A stretch of 64,000 nucleotides of DNA, taken from the NCBI GenBank assembly GCA_009760855.2, contig WPIO01000323.1, positions 24,980 to 88,979 on the forward strand, in the 5' to 3' direction. The position numbers were made by a program, and so were the translations under genes. This stretch comes from Cristatella mucedo (Eukaryota > Bryozoa > Phylactolaemata > Cristatellidae). Position 1 is the stretch's first letter, and every line of letters starts with the position of its first letter. This document shows positions 44,066 through 56,389 of the stretch, piece after piece. The notes beneath the pieces were generated by a model. That model was not told the DNA's origin. It saw nothing but the letters and a program-made list of their open reading frames with translations, and made no database searches.

Positions 44066-45550
44066 TTTAAGTGGGCTACGTAAGCTATCGTTCCATTAAA
44101 AAGTTATAAACTGGATGGTATGATTAGTGCAAGTGAAATGTTTTAAAGTAGTAAAGATGATAATTCATTATCATTACAAATAGTTTTAGGCATTGCGACT
44201 TAACCTTAGCGAGTAGTTATCGAACTGAATGTGCAGTGGACATATTTGAAGTGGTGTAGGCAACCACTGGCGAATCTTTTATTTAACCAAAGTGGAATGC
44301 CGGACGTCTATTTTCAATATATCATGTTAGAAATGCATTATGATCACCCAAATTAGTTTGTGAGAACTAGTGTTAATTCGAATCTGAATTTTTTTTTGTC
44401 TGTAGCCAAGTCATTACGCTTGGTTTTGGAAATTCCCTAATTACCCACACACCTTTACAGTCACCGCAGCAGGGTAACACCTGCTTTGATGGAGACAAGT
44501 TAGCATTTATATACACCATATTTAACGCGATACTGGTACCGTGGTAGAACCTAACTGATCGGCCTTCAGTGAACTAATAGATGAGAGAGAAGAGCAAGAT
44601 TATTGTAAAATTGGCTTACCTCAAGTTTGTCTGTGACTGCAATAACCAAGTAGGTTAGCGCTTTCGTACATTGACCTAAATGATCCGTAATGTAGTTGGA
44701 TCTGACAAGTCAATGAGCAGGTTTATGAATTATCTGGCTCGGTTGGTCCTATAGAGCCTCAGCAGGTGCAATGGTCCTCGTAGGCAGGAATTTTTATCCA
44801 AGCTCGTTATTTCACAAGAGATAAACTCGCCTAGGTCTAAAACTGTCAGTCATTCGATTGATTAATGATTGCCAGAAAAAGGGTCGATGCTTATAAAGCA
44901 GGACTGTAAAAATGCAATTAAAACATTCTTGAATTTGTGGTCAGCTGTTATAAGAAGTTATCCTTTTAGCTAAATTGAATTCCGTGGAAATATACGGTTT
45001 GTGTGCATTTGAACTTATGCTTCAAAGGAGTAACGAGGAACCTTATAGGAGCTGCCATTAACGGCAAGGGGATCAAAAAGTTACCTCAAGTAAAAGCATG
45101 AATGAGAGCATAGAATAAGAGTATGTCAAGTCGCACACGTAGTCACGCCTATCTGCCAAGTCATACCAATAACGGTCAATAAGAAGTGATAATTATTGAA
45201 TCTGTTTGAGGAGAGGTCTAATTGGTCCTCCATCCATTGAAAATTTCAAAGCTAAAGCACAAACCGTGTTAATCTGATGACGTCCAGATATCCTCTCTTG
45301 GATGCGCTATTGCTGCTGCAGTTCAAAGTAAATTTCGTGGCAGGAGTGCGAAGTCTTTACAAGCCATATTAACATGGATTATTATAAAGTTCTTGAATAA
45401 AATGACCTTACAACCACAGACTACGACTCTTGGAGTTAGAAGGACCATAGAATAGTATAATATGCGATGCACTCAGGCATACTCCAGTAGGCACACAACG
45501 GCAAATGAATAAAAATAAACATTCATTGTTATACGATATAGCTAAGCTGA
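44066..45550. other. Unassigned sequence
   Basis: No gene or repeat recognised; no frame of note. Confidence 0.4.
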
Positions 45551-45554
45551 GCAA

Positions 45555-47021
45555 ATGCCTTCTTACTTATCAACTAGTGATCTAGTACTAAAGTTCGTAT
45601 CTCAATCCAAGAAGACAACAAGTCCTCTGGACCCTATTCCCACTGTCCTGCTCCTACGTTGCATTGATCTGCTGCTGCCATGCATAACTAACATCATTAA
45701 TATGTCATTAGCCTCAGGTCATGTCCCAGCACCTTTCAAAAAAGCTGTAGTCAGGCCACTTCTGAAGAAAGCTACACTAGACCAAGAGAGCTTAAGCAAC
45801 TACCGCCCAGTCTCACTTCTACCATTCCTATGAAAGACACTCGAACGGGTCGTGGCGGACCAGCTGAACTCGTATATCGAAACCTCACACCTTGCTAGTA
45901 AGTTCCAGTCTGGCTTTAGAGCTAATCACTTGACAGAGTCAGCATTGCTTAGGGTATACAACGACCTACATAGGAATGCAGACATGGGTAGAGTGACTCT
46001 GCTTGTTTTGCTTGATCTTTCGGCAGCTTTTGACATCATCGATCACAGAGTTCTTCTAGAGCGCCTCTCATCTTACCTGGGCATCACTGGCACTGCTCTG
46101 CAGTGGTTCACGTCCTATCTCAGTGGGAGACTCCATAGTATTGACGTGAATGGACAAAGATCATCTGAAGTACCTCTGAAATATGGAGTACCTCAGGGCT
46201 CCGTGCTAGGTTCGGTTCTTTTCACGGTTTATACTCTGCCTCTTGCTGATGTGATTGCCAAGCACAATCTAGGCTTTCACTTCTATGCGGATGACATCCA
46301 GCTGTACCTTTGCTTTGATCCCTCCCAGCCTTCGAGCACCTCCGATTCTCTAAACGCACTTGCTGCATGCATGGATGACATCCGCACATGAATGGCAGCA
46401 AGTTTTCTAAAACTAAACGATGATAAAACTAACTTACTAGTTATTGGCAAACCCAGTGTGATTCAGAGATTGGAAAGGCTGTCTCTCAAAATTGGCTCTG
46501 CCAGCACATCTCCAGTTGAATCAGCTCGAAATTTAGGTGTCATATTCCAAAGCGACCTCTCGTTAGACGACCATATTAGCTCAACAGTCAAATCCGCGTA
46601 TTTTCAGCTTCATAACACTGCTAAAATTCGGGCTTGTTTAGATAAAGATACCACATCCAAGTTGGTCCATGCATTCGTGTCATCCCATCTCGACTTCTGA
46701 AAGTCACTGCTTACTGGCCTACCAGCATGTGTGATCAGGCGATTGCAGCTGGTGCAAAACTCTGCAGCTAGGCTTGTCTGTCGTGAGCGTCACAGTTGCC
46801 ACATTACTCCACTTCTCGCCGACCTGCACTGGCTACCAGTCAAGCAATGCATCGACTTAAGGTTTTGTCACCTTCTTTTAGGTCTCTTCATTATATGGCT
46901 CCAGCCTAATTATCAGATCTTCTCCCCCAGCAGGCTACGCATCGTACCACTCGCTTTTCGGAATCCAACAGTCTATAAATACCTCGTACAAACCTTAAAT
47001 CCTCTGGAGACCGTGCATTAG
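45555..47021 (+). pseudogene. LINE-B ORF2-like reverse transcriptase, three in-frame stops
   Basis: All RT boxes lie in one frame. In order they are: TTSPLDPIPTVLL, FKKAVVRPLLKKATLD and NYRPVSLLPFL (box 1 region); KFQSGFRANHLTESALLRVY (box 2); LLVLLDLSAAFDIIDHRVL (box A, catalytic Asp); KYGVPQGSVLGSVLFTVYT (box B); and FHFYADDIQLYL (YADD codons 46,284-46,295). Next come [35 protein letters not shown] and the C-terminal region ADLHWLPVKQCI. The catalytic residues are intact. The frame is interrupted by TGA at 45,831, 46,389 (where the family has Trp) and 46,698 (where it has Cys), and decays after 46,870 with additional breaks. It would copy LINE-B and, by tail similarity, SINE-D RNA at nicked chromosomal DNA. 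Confidence 0.92.
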
Positions 47022-47312
47022 TTCATATGCTCCCACAGCCTGGAACTCCCTCCCGACCTGCGTCAGAACATTCCCTGACCTGACCACATTTAAAAGTAAC
47101 CTAAAAACACACCTATTTAGGACAGCATTTAGTGGGTCCCTGTGATTCGCCCTTGATGTGCTTATGCGATCTGACTCTGTGCATGCTGCCACTAACCACA
47201 TTTGCATGCTGACCCTGTACCTGTCACCCCTAACCATATTATTCATTTCTTTTTTTTATCAAGCACGATTTTGCTTACCATTTAATTGCATTTCACTTTG
47301 CAGCAAACGGAA

Positions 47313-47348
47313 AGCACCTAGAGAGAGATTAAGTTCTCTGAGGGCGCT
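47313..47348 (+). other. LINE-B 3'-terminal hairpin
   Basis: AGCACCTAGAGAGAGATTAA then GTTCTCTGAGGGCGCT folds as AGAGA/TCTCT plus an outer AGC-CC/GG-GCT stem and precedes the (ATT)n tail. It is present in every LINE-B copy with an intact 3' end and in SINE-D. Confidence 0.8.
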
Positions 47349-47522
47349 TTATCAAGTGAATTATTATTATTAATATTATTACTATGCCCCTCCCGCGATC
47401 CTTTTATCTCTCGCCTCTCCAAAATCCGCACTCCCAAAACACTGCCCTAGCTGCCACTGCATCTTCTCGTCTCTGTCTGATCTTACCTCACTCCTACGGA
47501 GCACAAACGGCACATATTTAGT

Positions 47523-48002
47523 ATGGCCACCCTGAGTTCCGATCCGCTGGATCCATATGTCCTCTCACCTCCGCCGGCTCCGAGCTGGGCCAGAAACAGA
47601 GAGCGACCACACTCTCCCTCACGCCTTCCCTTTTTCCGCCTTGGTCCTGCATTCTATACCCCGGCCTTCTCCTCGCCAACCCTGTACACGGTTGTTCTGC
47701 TTTCCTCACCCCAGCATGCTTTCACTTCACTGCTCGCCTCTTTTCAAGGGAGTCCTGCTGCGCCCAAGGTGAAGCAGCGAGTCGTTGCAAGCCAAACGCA
47801 CCCAGGCACCGCCACTGCCGTCCACACTGCCACCTACCAAATCTCCACGCCACTGACGCCGCTTGATCTCCCAGGACGCCTCACAAACAGCCAGCACTCC
47901 TTGGGAGTTTATCGCTCACTAGTCGTTCGCCCTGGAGCGCTCATCACCACCAATGACTGGACTGGCTCTTCTGCCGAAGTTTTGCTTGTCAGCGCTGAGT
48001 GA
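47523..48002 (+). pseudogene. RLE-LINE N-terminal region (159-codon open frame)
   Basis: An uninterrupted frame from ATG at 47,523 rich in Pro, Ser and Thr (SPPPAPSWARNRERPHSPS; LTPLDLPGRLTNSQHSLG). The N-terminus of this LINE group usually carries Cys2His2 fingers, but none are visible here. It is assigned to the element by position between the LINE-B tail and the RT domain. It may be a longer ORF cut by later stops, or a GC-rich 5' UTR that happens to be open. Confidence 0.4.
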
Positions 48003-48299
48003 CAAATGCTAGCTCTGCCGCTCACTCGGTACCGTGAGAGGCACCCCAGCGGCATTCGCCTGGGGCTGGAGCTATCTGCGAGCCACTCGGGCCTCGGCCC
48101 TGGGACTCGCCGGGCGCCTCGCACCTGCTGAGGCTCTATAGGACCAACCAAGCCAGAGCCATGATGGGATGCCATACGGTATACTCATGCCAGCGCCAAT
48201 GACCTACTCTGGCGACACGGTAGGATACCGGACCCAGAGGCAGACAGAGTCCACGGCCAGGCCGGTGTTCAATTCCGTTATTCGCAAGCTCATGGCCTC

Positions 48300-50080
48300 G
48301 GCGATGCCGTTCGTGATCGCACGCCTTCAAATCTTACCGCGTCGCTCACATCCGAGGATTTCGTCGTTCGCCTTCACCGCATCAATAACACAGCAGTGGG
48401 TGCCGACCGCTTCGAGCACCGACATTTGTACCTAGTGCACCCTATCGGAAAGCTCATAACTGTAATCCTGAATGTATGCCTTCACTGCCTCAGCATTGCC
48501 TCTGCCTGGAAATCGGGTATCACCATCTTGATCTTCAAGAAGGATAAACCGAGCCAGCCGGGCAAATTCAAGCCAATCACACGGCTCCCGACGCCCTACT
48601 AGCTGATATCGAGCTCTTTAGCCTGCAGGCTGAGCACGAATACCTGTGCGGTCAGATGCTGTCGCACCAGCAGATGGGCTTTGTCCCGGTGGTCAACGAC
48701 AGTATCGAGAACTTGTTTCTTGTTGAGAGCGCCTTCAAAGAAGCAGCATGCCAAGAGAATTGTCAATAAGTCTATCTTGCATTGCTCGACCTGTAGGACG
48801 CCTTTGGAAGCGTTCGGCACAAGGTGCTACTCTAGGTATTGCAACACGTCACCGAGGATGAAACGTGCGGGTACTGTGTGGTGCGCCTCTACACTGGCTT
48901 GACGTCGGAGATCTGTGTGAACGGCGGCACTCAGGCACCCTCCACTACTACGTTGGCGTCCGGGAGACTGACCTACAATCTCTAGCTAGGCATGCGCTAG
49001 CTTCCTCAGGCGTGACACTCAGCTCTGCGTTTTTGTACATGCAGACGAATTGGAGCTGTATTTTGATTCCGAGAAGGACCTTCAGTCGCTCATGTCGGCA
49101 GCCGAGGACGTTGCATTCGCTCTCGGGCTCTTAGTCAGGCCCTACAAGTGCAACGTTTTTCAGGCCTGAACTTGAACACCGTCCCATCCTCGATCGCGCT
49201 GAAGATGCGGCGTATCCTGTAACTGCCTTAAGACACGTCTGTGCGATACGAAAGCTCAGAAAAGGCATGGGCAGCAACGGGTGGTGAAAGCACTGGCATG
49301 CGACTACCTCGCGAGGGAAATGAACATCTCAATGCCTGCCTACTAACCCAGTGGCAGACGCTCGATGCCCTTCGGACGTTCCTGCTCCCGCGGCACGAAT
49401 ATCTGTGGCGCACATGCATGGTCTCTTAGGCAGCTCTGAGGCCGGCCGAGAAGGCCTCCATCAATCTTTTCTGCACTGCTTGCAACTTATTTCTCGACAG
49501 CTCCCTCCCCTTTCATCTGCTTGCTTCGGGAGGCCTTGGGCTAGTCCGCCTATGGCTGAAGAACAGCCTCAACAGGCTGGACCAGTCTCTGTTCAGTGAC
49601 TGACCCGTTTGCGACCGACAGCCACTTAACTTTCACTGGTCTCTTGCTGTCATTCCTGGGGTGGGGCATTGGCTTCAATGCCCGCCTAGGCTTGTTTCCG
49701 GTCCATTCGGAGATGACGACCTTTAACCAAGGAGCTCAAAACAGATGTCGGATGTGCGGACAACCATACGAATTGATTTGTTACGTGCCGATCCACTGCC
49801 GGGGGTTATTGGTGAATGTGATCACAGCTCGCCACATCGCCGTCCTGGGCCATCTGACCAGCGATGTCCCTAAGCGTCCGAGAGGCTTCATGTAGGTCGT
49901 TGCAATCCTTCAGCCGGTGGGTCGTCTCTAAAGCTTGATCTCATCAGAGATAACAGCCAGGACTCGGTCATTGCCGACGTAGCGGTCCCATTGGACAATG
50001 ATGCCGACGAACTGTGCATCGCGGTCTAGGCGAAGTTGACAAGCAGTCAGGCATCGCCCGATAATTACCGGCTAGCGTCT
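48300..50080 (+). pseudogene. RLE-LINE polyprotein: RT, thumb, zinc knuckle, endonuclease (broken)
   Basis: In order it reads: HLYLVHPIGKLITVILNVCL, ASAWKSGITILIFKKDKPS then QPGKFKPIT (RT entry); SHQQMGFVPVVNDSIENLF then LVESAFKEA (box 2); ALLDL-stop-DAFGSVRHKVL with catalytic Asp at 48,788-48,790 (box A). The catalytic Y/F-A-D-D has become HADE at 49,038-49,049, followed by LELYFDSEKDLQSLMSAAED. The thumb is DALRTFLLPRHEYLWR and then GGLGLVRLWLKNSLNRLDQS. The knuckle is CRMCGQPYELICYVPIHC, with Tyr where a His ligand is expected. The endonuclease remnant is DLIRDNSQDSVIADVAVPLD (both Asp positions kept, at 49,937 and 49,976), then a stop and AKLTSSQASPDNY. Two frames alternate. The second catalytic Asp of RT is lost, so it could not polymerise. 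Confidence 0.82.
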
Positions 50081-50780
50081 ACAGGTTGGCAGTGGTGTGA
50101 GGGAAAATGACTTTGCTGTCTTCGGAAACCCTATGGGGGCTCTCAGACTGCCTAAGCAGCCGCAAGCTCACGACCGGTGGAAGGGCAGACGATGACTTCA
50201 TGACTCGGCAGTCCTGCCCAATCCATGCATTGGCGGCATCTGTAGGGACATGCATCTACCACACACTGCCGCCAGCTGTCTGGTTGGTTCGGAACGAACA
50301 ACGGCTCGAGAGTGCAAAAAACAACGCACGCGTGGATTATAAGTTCAGCCGAAGGAGTACAACTGGTGGGGAAGGCTAGATCCCTCGACACCGGAAGCCG
50401 TCTAGTGTTCGCAGACTGGGCATGGCCGGTGTTGCTTGAAATAAAGGTTTTGGTGTTGGAGCCAGCAGACTTGTTGCTCGGTCGCACTACCCAGCATGAC
50501 GACAGGTCGTGCCGTGGGCTTTCACACGTGGTAAGGCAGTTCGTCATTGGCACAGGGAGAAGTTGGCTCCTGGAAACGAGGACTGCCTCGCCGGGCTCAG
50601 CTTCCCGGGAAGCGAGCGCATGGCCTTGCGGCGGCAATGCCTATTGGACGTCATCTTTTGGTCCGAGACTGTGTCGACCCACATCTGAAGCTACGAAACG
50701 CACGTTGCATCAACTGCTTAGGCTGGTCAGGGTACCCCAGCATAACTGTATACCTTATCAACTTTTTATTAAATGTTGTA

Positions 50781-51254
50781 AGTTGGAACTTAAATGAATG
50801 TCAGTTAAGTCATTGTCAATAGCGACCGTAGGTACTAGAAGCTCGAATGAATTTAACTTAACAAAAGGCAGGACACGATGACTTGTTGGTGACTAGTTGG
50901 TGGTGTAGAGAACGCTGGAAGAGCAAAGCAGTCAGATATAATGGCTGGTGTTCAACAACAAAACGAATTGCAAGTCACAACGAGGATCTTAAAATCAATT
51001 TAATTTTCAATTAATAGGTAAGAAAGTTGAGAATGAGTTAGTGTAGCATGAAAGCTACACTATCAATGACGGCCTTGGGAGCGGCAGAGTTTTGAAGCTA
51101 CCACTGAACGTAAAAATGGCACCATTCGGAAGTCCAAACGAAGTATCGCCATCATCTAGACACGGTGCTGCCATCACGTTGACTAGCCCACCCGTCATAT
51201 TCTTGTTCAAGCAAGCTTTGGTTCGCTGGAAAATCCTTAACTAAGAGTAGGCCG
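50781..51254. other. Unassigned sequence
   Basis: No gene or repeat recognised. Confidence 0.4.
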
Positions 51255-51560
51255 ATAATGATAAAAATAACAATAATCTGTTAGAGCATACTCGGAGAAC
51301 ACAATCTCAGGTTGGTCACTTCAAACTTGACGCAAGGAAGCACGATCAAATGGTTAGGGTCAGCATGTTAAATGACAATAAGCATAGCATGATTAGAGGT
51401 GAGTTGCACAGGGTCAGCATACAAATATGTTTAGCGGCAGCATGCACAGTGTCAGCATGCGCATCAAGGTCTAATCACGTGGGCGCCTTAAGGCTGCAAT
51501 AAATAGATGCGAGTTCGGTTTCTTTTTAAATGTGGTCAAGTCAGGCAAAGAAATTGTTCC
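51255..51560 (-). mobile_element. LINE-B 3' end fragment
   Basis: The complement of the LINE-B 3' UTR: GGTTAGGGTCAGCATG, GTTGCACAGGGTCAGCAT, GCAGCATGCACAGTGTCAGC, ending with TTTTTAAATGTGGTCAAGTC, the complement of the last coding segment (GACCACATTTAAAAG at 47,081). The terminal hairpin at the left side is worn. Confidence 0.7.
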
Positions 51561-52104
51561 GCTTCTAACTATACTTGAAATGACTAACATATGATGTACT
51601 TTTCTCTAGCATCTAATAGCCGTGGTTGTGCGAACAGTGATGGCCAGTAATGGCAATATCTGCTGACACTGCATGCTTTCCCTGCGTGGTTGCCACGTGA
51701 ATCTTGGCATCAAGAAGCGATCACTGTCAAATTGGCATCAAACCTACTGTAATCAACTGGAATTCAAGTCTTATTTTAGCACCTCAATTTCTCAACACAA
51801 TACTTTTCTTTGCCACCTTTTTTTCAGGCTGAAAACAGATAGACAGGGCTCTTATGCCGAAGTATTAACCAGGCTTTATAAACGGCAGATAGCTACTTTT
51901 ATTTGGCTAACCAATTCTAAGGTTGCCTAATTCATCTGTACGTACAGTTTGCACTTACTTCAGGGCCATCATAACTTACTCGTCAATGTTTCTTGAGCAC
52001 TCTCTCGGCGGAAGCATAAGTTTCAGCGACGAGCAATCTCAGTTAAAAAGATCGCCTATCTCTTCTTAAGCTAATGAAGGGCCTGGTGGAGCACTCTCCA
52101 AAAA
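51561..52104. other. Unassigned sequence
   Basis: No recognised gene; an 85-codon frame at 51,673-51,930 has no motif. Confidence 0.4.
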
Positions 52105-52335
52105 GGAATAGCTGATTCAACAGCCTCTTTTGTATAGCGGCAGAGGAGCCTTAATGGCTATTACCACGGCTTGCAGTGGCGATAGAGAGTCATCTACCGC
52201 AAGATTCGAATCTACAACCTCGGGGCCGAGGTCGCGAAAACCACATTTCCTGGTGAGACATCAATACTCACCCCTCAGATCATGTCACTGTGGGAGGATA
52301 CTCTCAGAGGCTTCACACGGACATTGCCTTCCTGA
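52105..52335 (-). mobile_element. SINE-B copy 4
   Basis: On the minus strand, GGTTGTAGATTCGAATCTTG is a good B-box. The body CGCCACTGCAAGCCGTGG, TAATAGCCATTAAGGCTCC and AGAGGCTGTTGAATCAGCTA is shared with the other three copies. Confidence 0.78.
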
Positions 52336-52509
52336 TTTAATCGCCTTATAGTGTGCTTTGAGCTTACGTTAGTGAAACTCATGATGGGTCTACAATGCCG
52401 ATCTAGTATCAGGCAAATTTATTTATCTTGGAACTTTCAGGAAGCGACAATAATCAGCTCCTGGAGTGCAGCAAAACTGGAAGCCAATGGTCAATAGGTA
52501 GGCCTCTCA

Positions 52510-52640
52510 CTTTATAATATACAAATAATTCATTTGTATAGCGCCCTAAGAGATCTTGGTCTCTATTCACGCGTTTCGCATACGCCGCTGGGTTAAAACC
52601 CACGACCTCGGCCAGACCTCGCCAAGCCCCTATGGACTTC
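52510..52640 (-). mobile_element. SINE-D copy (5'-truncated)
   Basis: On the minus strand: GAGGTCTGGCCGAGGTCGTG, the B-box GTGGGTTTTAACCCAGC, then AGACCAAGATCTCTTAGGGC and GCTATACAAATGAATT as the 3' hairpin and tail. The A-box part is not recognisable. Confidence 0.78.
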
Positions 52641-55600
52641 GGTAAAGCAGTGTAAATAATGGCTTCGTAATTGGTTAGACCAAAACCTATTCGAGAACAT
52701 GCTTGAGAAGGGCATGGCTTTGAATGATAATCTATGAATATTTTTAATAGTTGGTTGGCTATTTCTTGGCCTTAAAGTTGCTACAGCAGGTCAGGCATAC
52801 TGCATTGATTGACCAGTTGTAAGAATGAGGAACCTGTGGCATGACTTGGTGAGGGCCATTTTGGAAAACTATTAGCTTTCCTTAATTTGTATCAAATTAA
52901 GGGCTGTTTCTTTTTGCGAACATCGTTTTAAGATTTATTTATTAGGAATCGTTTCCTTCTGAAATTCTGGTTACACTTTAGGAAAGGTGGCTGCTTGAGT
53001 GCAGTCCAATCTTTTGATACAAAATAATTCGAGTAGCATAGCACTAATTTCAAATTAAATTTTCTTGCTAAATGTGGCGAAAGAGATTAATGTCTTTGAA
53101 TCCATTCTGCTAAGGTATACCTGGCTTGCCTAAAAAGTGAAGCCAAGAGAATAACTAATTAGCATACCGCGATTAATGTAGCAAAACAGCTCAAGTTTAG
53201 CTGCTAAAAAATATATAATGCATTTGAAGATATTGATTTCCATCGGAAGTAGATGTTTTGGTCGCTAAGGTCCAGTCAATTTGCGAACTCGCTCACTCCG
53301 AATAAGTCAAAGCAGCTCCCCCGGCGACTCGGGAGTCAACTTTTGGGTTTAACTGCCAAGGCCCTGCTTTCGTGGGCCGCAGCCCGCCTCGACTATATCC
53401 TATCAGATGTTATAGTACCAAGTTGCCAGCTACTGGCTGTATATAACAGTCTCTTGTGCACATTTTTTAATATCGTGACCACGAGCCAAGTTCAAGAGCA
53501 CCATCACTCCCACTTCTGCAATCGTAAGCACATTCAACATTTCTCTGAATACATTTCGCCGGTAACCCAAACTAATGTTCTGAAACATTCCGGCAACCTA
53601 AAAGTGCGTACATACAACGGCACCCAGTGCACTGACTTTTAGTAGGGACGGATTTCTGCCAAGCTCTTAATACGTACTTTATGAAACACGCTTTTGTACG
53701 TACCATTTGATTACGAATTATGTTGTGGACTGTCAAAGTCTGGCAGAGGCTGGTTATCTAACAAGGGAAAATATTATTCTTAAAGGAGCTTTACGGTTTC
53801 CAAAACTGCCAGGCTGGCTGACTAGTAGGACCGTTGGGAAACAAGTGCAGTCTTTTTCAATTGGACCGTTACAATTTTTATGTAGGCTCGACAACATATT
53901 TAGCCAAGTTCTTAGGCCCTGTGGTGAAAGTTGATGCTCCGAATCTATGTTTTCTTTCTGCTACCTCAACTGCATCCGAATGCCGCCCGAGAATGTATTG
54001 CACTGTACTTTAACCAATTACCACCACAGCACTCGGTCCCAAACGTCTGCTTTTTCATGATCTTGCCGACCTCGTACAGGCTGCTCCTTCTACCACTTTA
54101 GCTACGATGCGAATACTAGCTCGCCCACTTTGAAGGACCAGAAATAAGACACTAATCATACAGTTGGCAATACTACCACACCCTGTGTAAGTAGCACGGT
54201 TAAAGGCTAGTCTCTTCATTATTTATAAATACGACGATAGGCGGACCATTACTTTTAAATTATGTACCGAGCACGATTAAACATTGAGCAGGCTACCCTA
54301 GTGTAACGTTGGGCACTACATCACGGTGAGGCTATATCTGAACGCCGCTATTTTCGTCAGCTCAGATACTTCCAGCTGGGCTTGACAGTCACGATTGCAG
54401 GTAGAGCCAAGTTCATGCATCTAGGCGAATCAATTGACAACTGGAAAACAGAAATCATGCAAGTCTGAACGCCGAACAATTAGGAAGTGAAAAGCCAACG
54501 AAGAGTGTATCGCTATTGCACAATAAGCACAACACCCAACTGATGCATTCATAATGCTTATCACAGCAACAATTTCTTGTCCTTCAAAGCAGCGAGTAGA
54601 AGTGTCAAGAAACTGTGGGATACCAAAAATCTCTGTACTTCAAATGGCGATACCGATTTCTTAGTTCGAAGTAGGCTCAGTCGCTCTCCACGTTTATGAG
54701 CAAATACAATTGATAGCAATCTGAGTCATAAAAATAGACACAAACCTCAACAGCAACTAGCATTGCGTACAAGTATTGAAATTCTTACGATTTCCGAAAT
54801 GTACCACGGCATCCAATGATACAAGCTTTATTAGCACATTTTTCCGTGTTCTACCTATCTGGAAATACCGACTCCACTGTCTAGCGAACTGCTTAAGTAC
54901 TCGCATATCTGTTCGCCGATTTCACTACTCTGTATTGCCTGGTAACAAGACTTGCTGACACTAAGTGGAAACCAGTTTGAAGCATATTTTCATAATTCAA
55001 ACTAGAATGATAGTTTGAAATTTTTTAATTATAATCGTACTTTCTTGGTCTAATCGTTGCGAATAGACAATCTCAAAAATGCCGCCCACTAACTAGGCAC
55101 ACGCACATTGTCACATCCGTTTCCTTTAATGGCCGGAGCTGAAGGCACCACCTGCTCGAGACTCAGCTTAGCACCCGTAATACGCCTAAGCCGGGTTGCT
55201 GCTCTAGCAGATATCCGCATAAAACGTTCGCCTTTCTCTACTTTCAGCGTATTTTGGCGGCTTGAATTGCATTTGAATGACGATGCCAGAGATAAAGAGA
55301 GATTAAATTGACGTGAGCCGGCTCTCGCTGGTTTGACGTTTGGCTGTTGGAGCTGAGAAGTAAAACTGGAAGCAAGTAAGTGTACTGACTGTGCAGATTT
55401 AAAAAGTTCTTCAGTTGACCTATGTGCTATATCCAAACTCTGGTTCGCACTGTTTGCATATCTGAAGCATAAAAATCTTTTAGAATATGACCTGAATAAG
55501 AGAAAAGTGGACATCCGCCTCAAGTAAATGCATGTTTATTCCCGCTAGTTAAAAATTTCAGGAGCACTTAAATGGAGCACCGTTTATGATGGTGCTTCAA

Positions 55601-56094
55601 TGATTGTTGCAGATATCATTTCACGATTGGTGGGTGACGCTAGAAACAAAGCTTCGAAGTACTTTCAAAAGATATTGCTGGGATTACTCGAATGGTTTAG
55701 CGGAAAACGAAAAGGTTCACCTGGATCGTCAGTCTGGCTCGTGCAGAATGCAATCTTGGGTTCCCATATGATGGTTAGTGGGCCCTTATATCGCTATACG
55801 AGCAAGCTAATGATTTTTTTCTTAAGGTATATGGTACAGTCTACATGCCATACGAAACGTATAGATGCAACTAATTTTCTAGCTTAAGTCAATAGAGCCA
55901 ACCATGCTATTGAATTGGGGCTAGTAATTCCAAAAAGTGCTGAAGTCTAAGATATGTCAAGTATTTTGATTGTACAGGGTTGTTAAGACAACGGATATTG
56001 CTTTCTTCCATGAAGATAATTTAGAATAAATGTTATAATACCAAGTGATAAATGATTGGTCTTTTCGTAAATGCTGATCAAAATACTTTTTGCA
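52641..56094. other. Unassigned sequence
   Basis: No gene or repeat recognised. The longest frames (129 codons at 53,253-53,642 plus; 144 codons at 55,089-55,523 minus) have no known motif, and a few frames of this length are expected by chance in a window of this size. Confidence 0.45.
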
Positions 56095-56389
56095 GATGAC
56101 TATAGGCTCTGTAGCAGGCCGAAGAGAAAGGCTCTACGGCTTGTGGTTGCATAGACTTTCCTCGGTCTACTCGTCTGCCCTCGCGAAGCTAGGCAAATAA
56201 GATTCTTAATTACTCAGGTAAGGAAATTCATTCGCTTAGTAGTTGCTTGTTAAAGACGTGCCAACTTAAAGTGCCTGTAGTGATATACTTGGCATTTTTA
56301 GCAACTATGTAAACTAATATGATTTTGACTGGTTATGCATCTATTTAGTTTTCAAACTTGTTTCCCATTCCTAACTTTGTCAAACCTGC

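Larger units (their letters stand above)
45551..47373 (+). mobile_element. LINE-B, best copy (RT domain through 3' tail)
   Basis: An L2/CR1-like LINE missing its 5' part (no apurinic endonuclease domain seen). Coding sequence extends to about 47,130 and is followed by a short 3' UTR with CATGCTG motifs, the terminal hairpin at 47,313-47,348 and a TATT/ATT tail. An RLE-LINE begins within about 15 bp of the tail. Confidence 0.92.
47385..50780 (+). mobile_element. RLE-LINE copy 3 (nearly full length, decayed)
   Basis: An R2/NeSL-superclade LINE about 3.4 kb long. It has an N-terminal open frame, the RT domain (48.48-49.15 kb), thumb (49.35-49.42 kb), zinc knuckle (49.75-49.80 kb), endonuclease remnant (49.93-50.07 kb) and a 3' UTR ending TAGGCTGGTCAGGGTACCCC then TTTTTATTAAATG, matching the end of the 31-32 kb copy. 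No shared insertion-site sequence is evident between the copies. Confidence 0.82.

Noticed and set aside
45831-46700. All three in-frame stops in the LINE-B RT frame are TGA, hinting at a recoded TGA
   Set aside because: Only one falls where the family has Trp; the others stand for Ser and Cys. Other copies carry frameshifts and other stops, and some LINE-A TGA codons sit where Arg (CGA) is expected. Ordinary decay explains it.
50152-50797. Two overlapping 161-codon frames on opposite strands
   Set aside because: The segment is the GC-rich 3' UTR of RLE-LINE copy 3, where stops are rare; neither translation resembles RT, knuckle or endonuclease.
53253-53642. 129-codon plus-strand open frame
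   Set aside because: No motif, no supporting context, length compatible with chance.
55089-55523. 144-codon minus-strand open frame
   Set aside because: No domain or repeat similarity recognised; in this much sequence a few open frames of such length are expected by chance.
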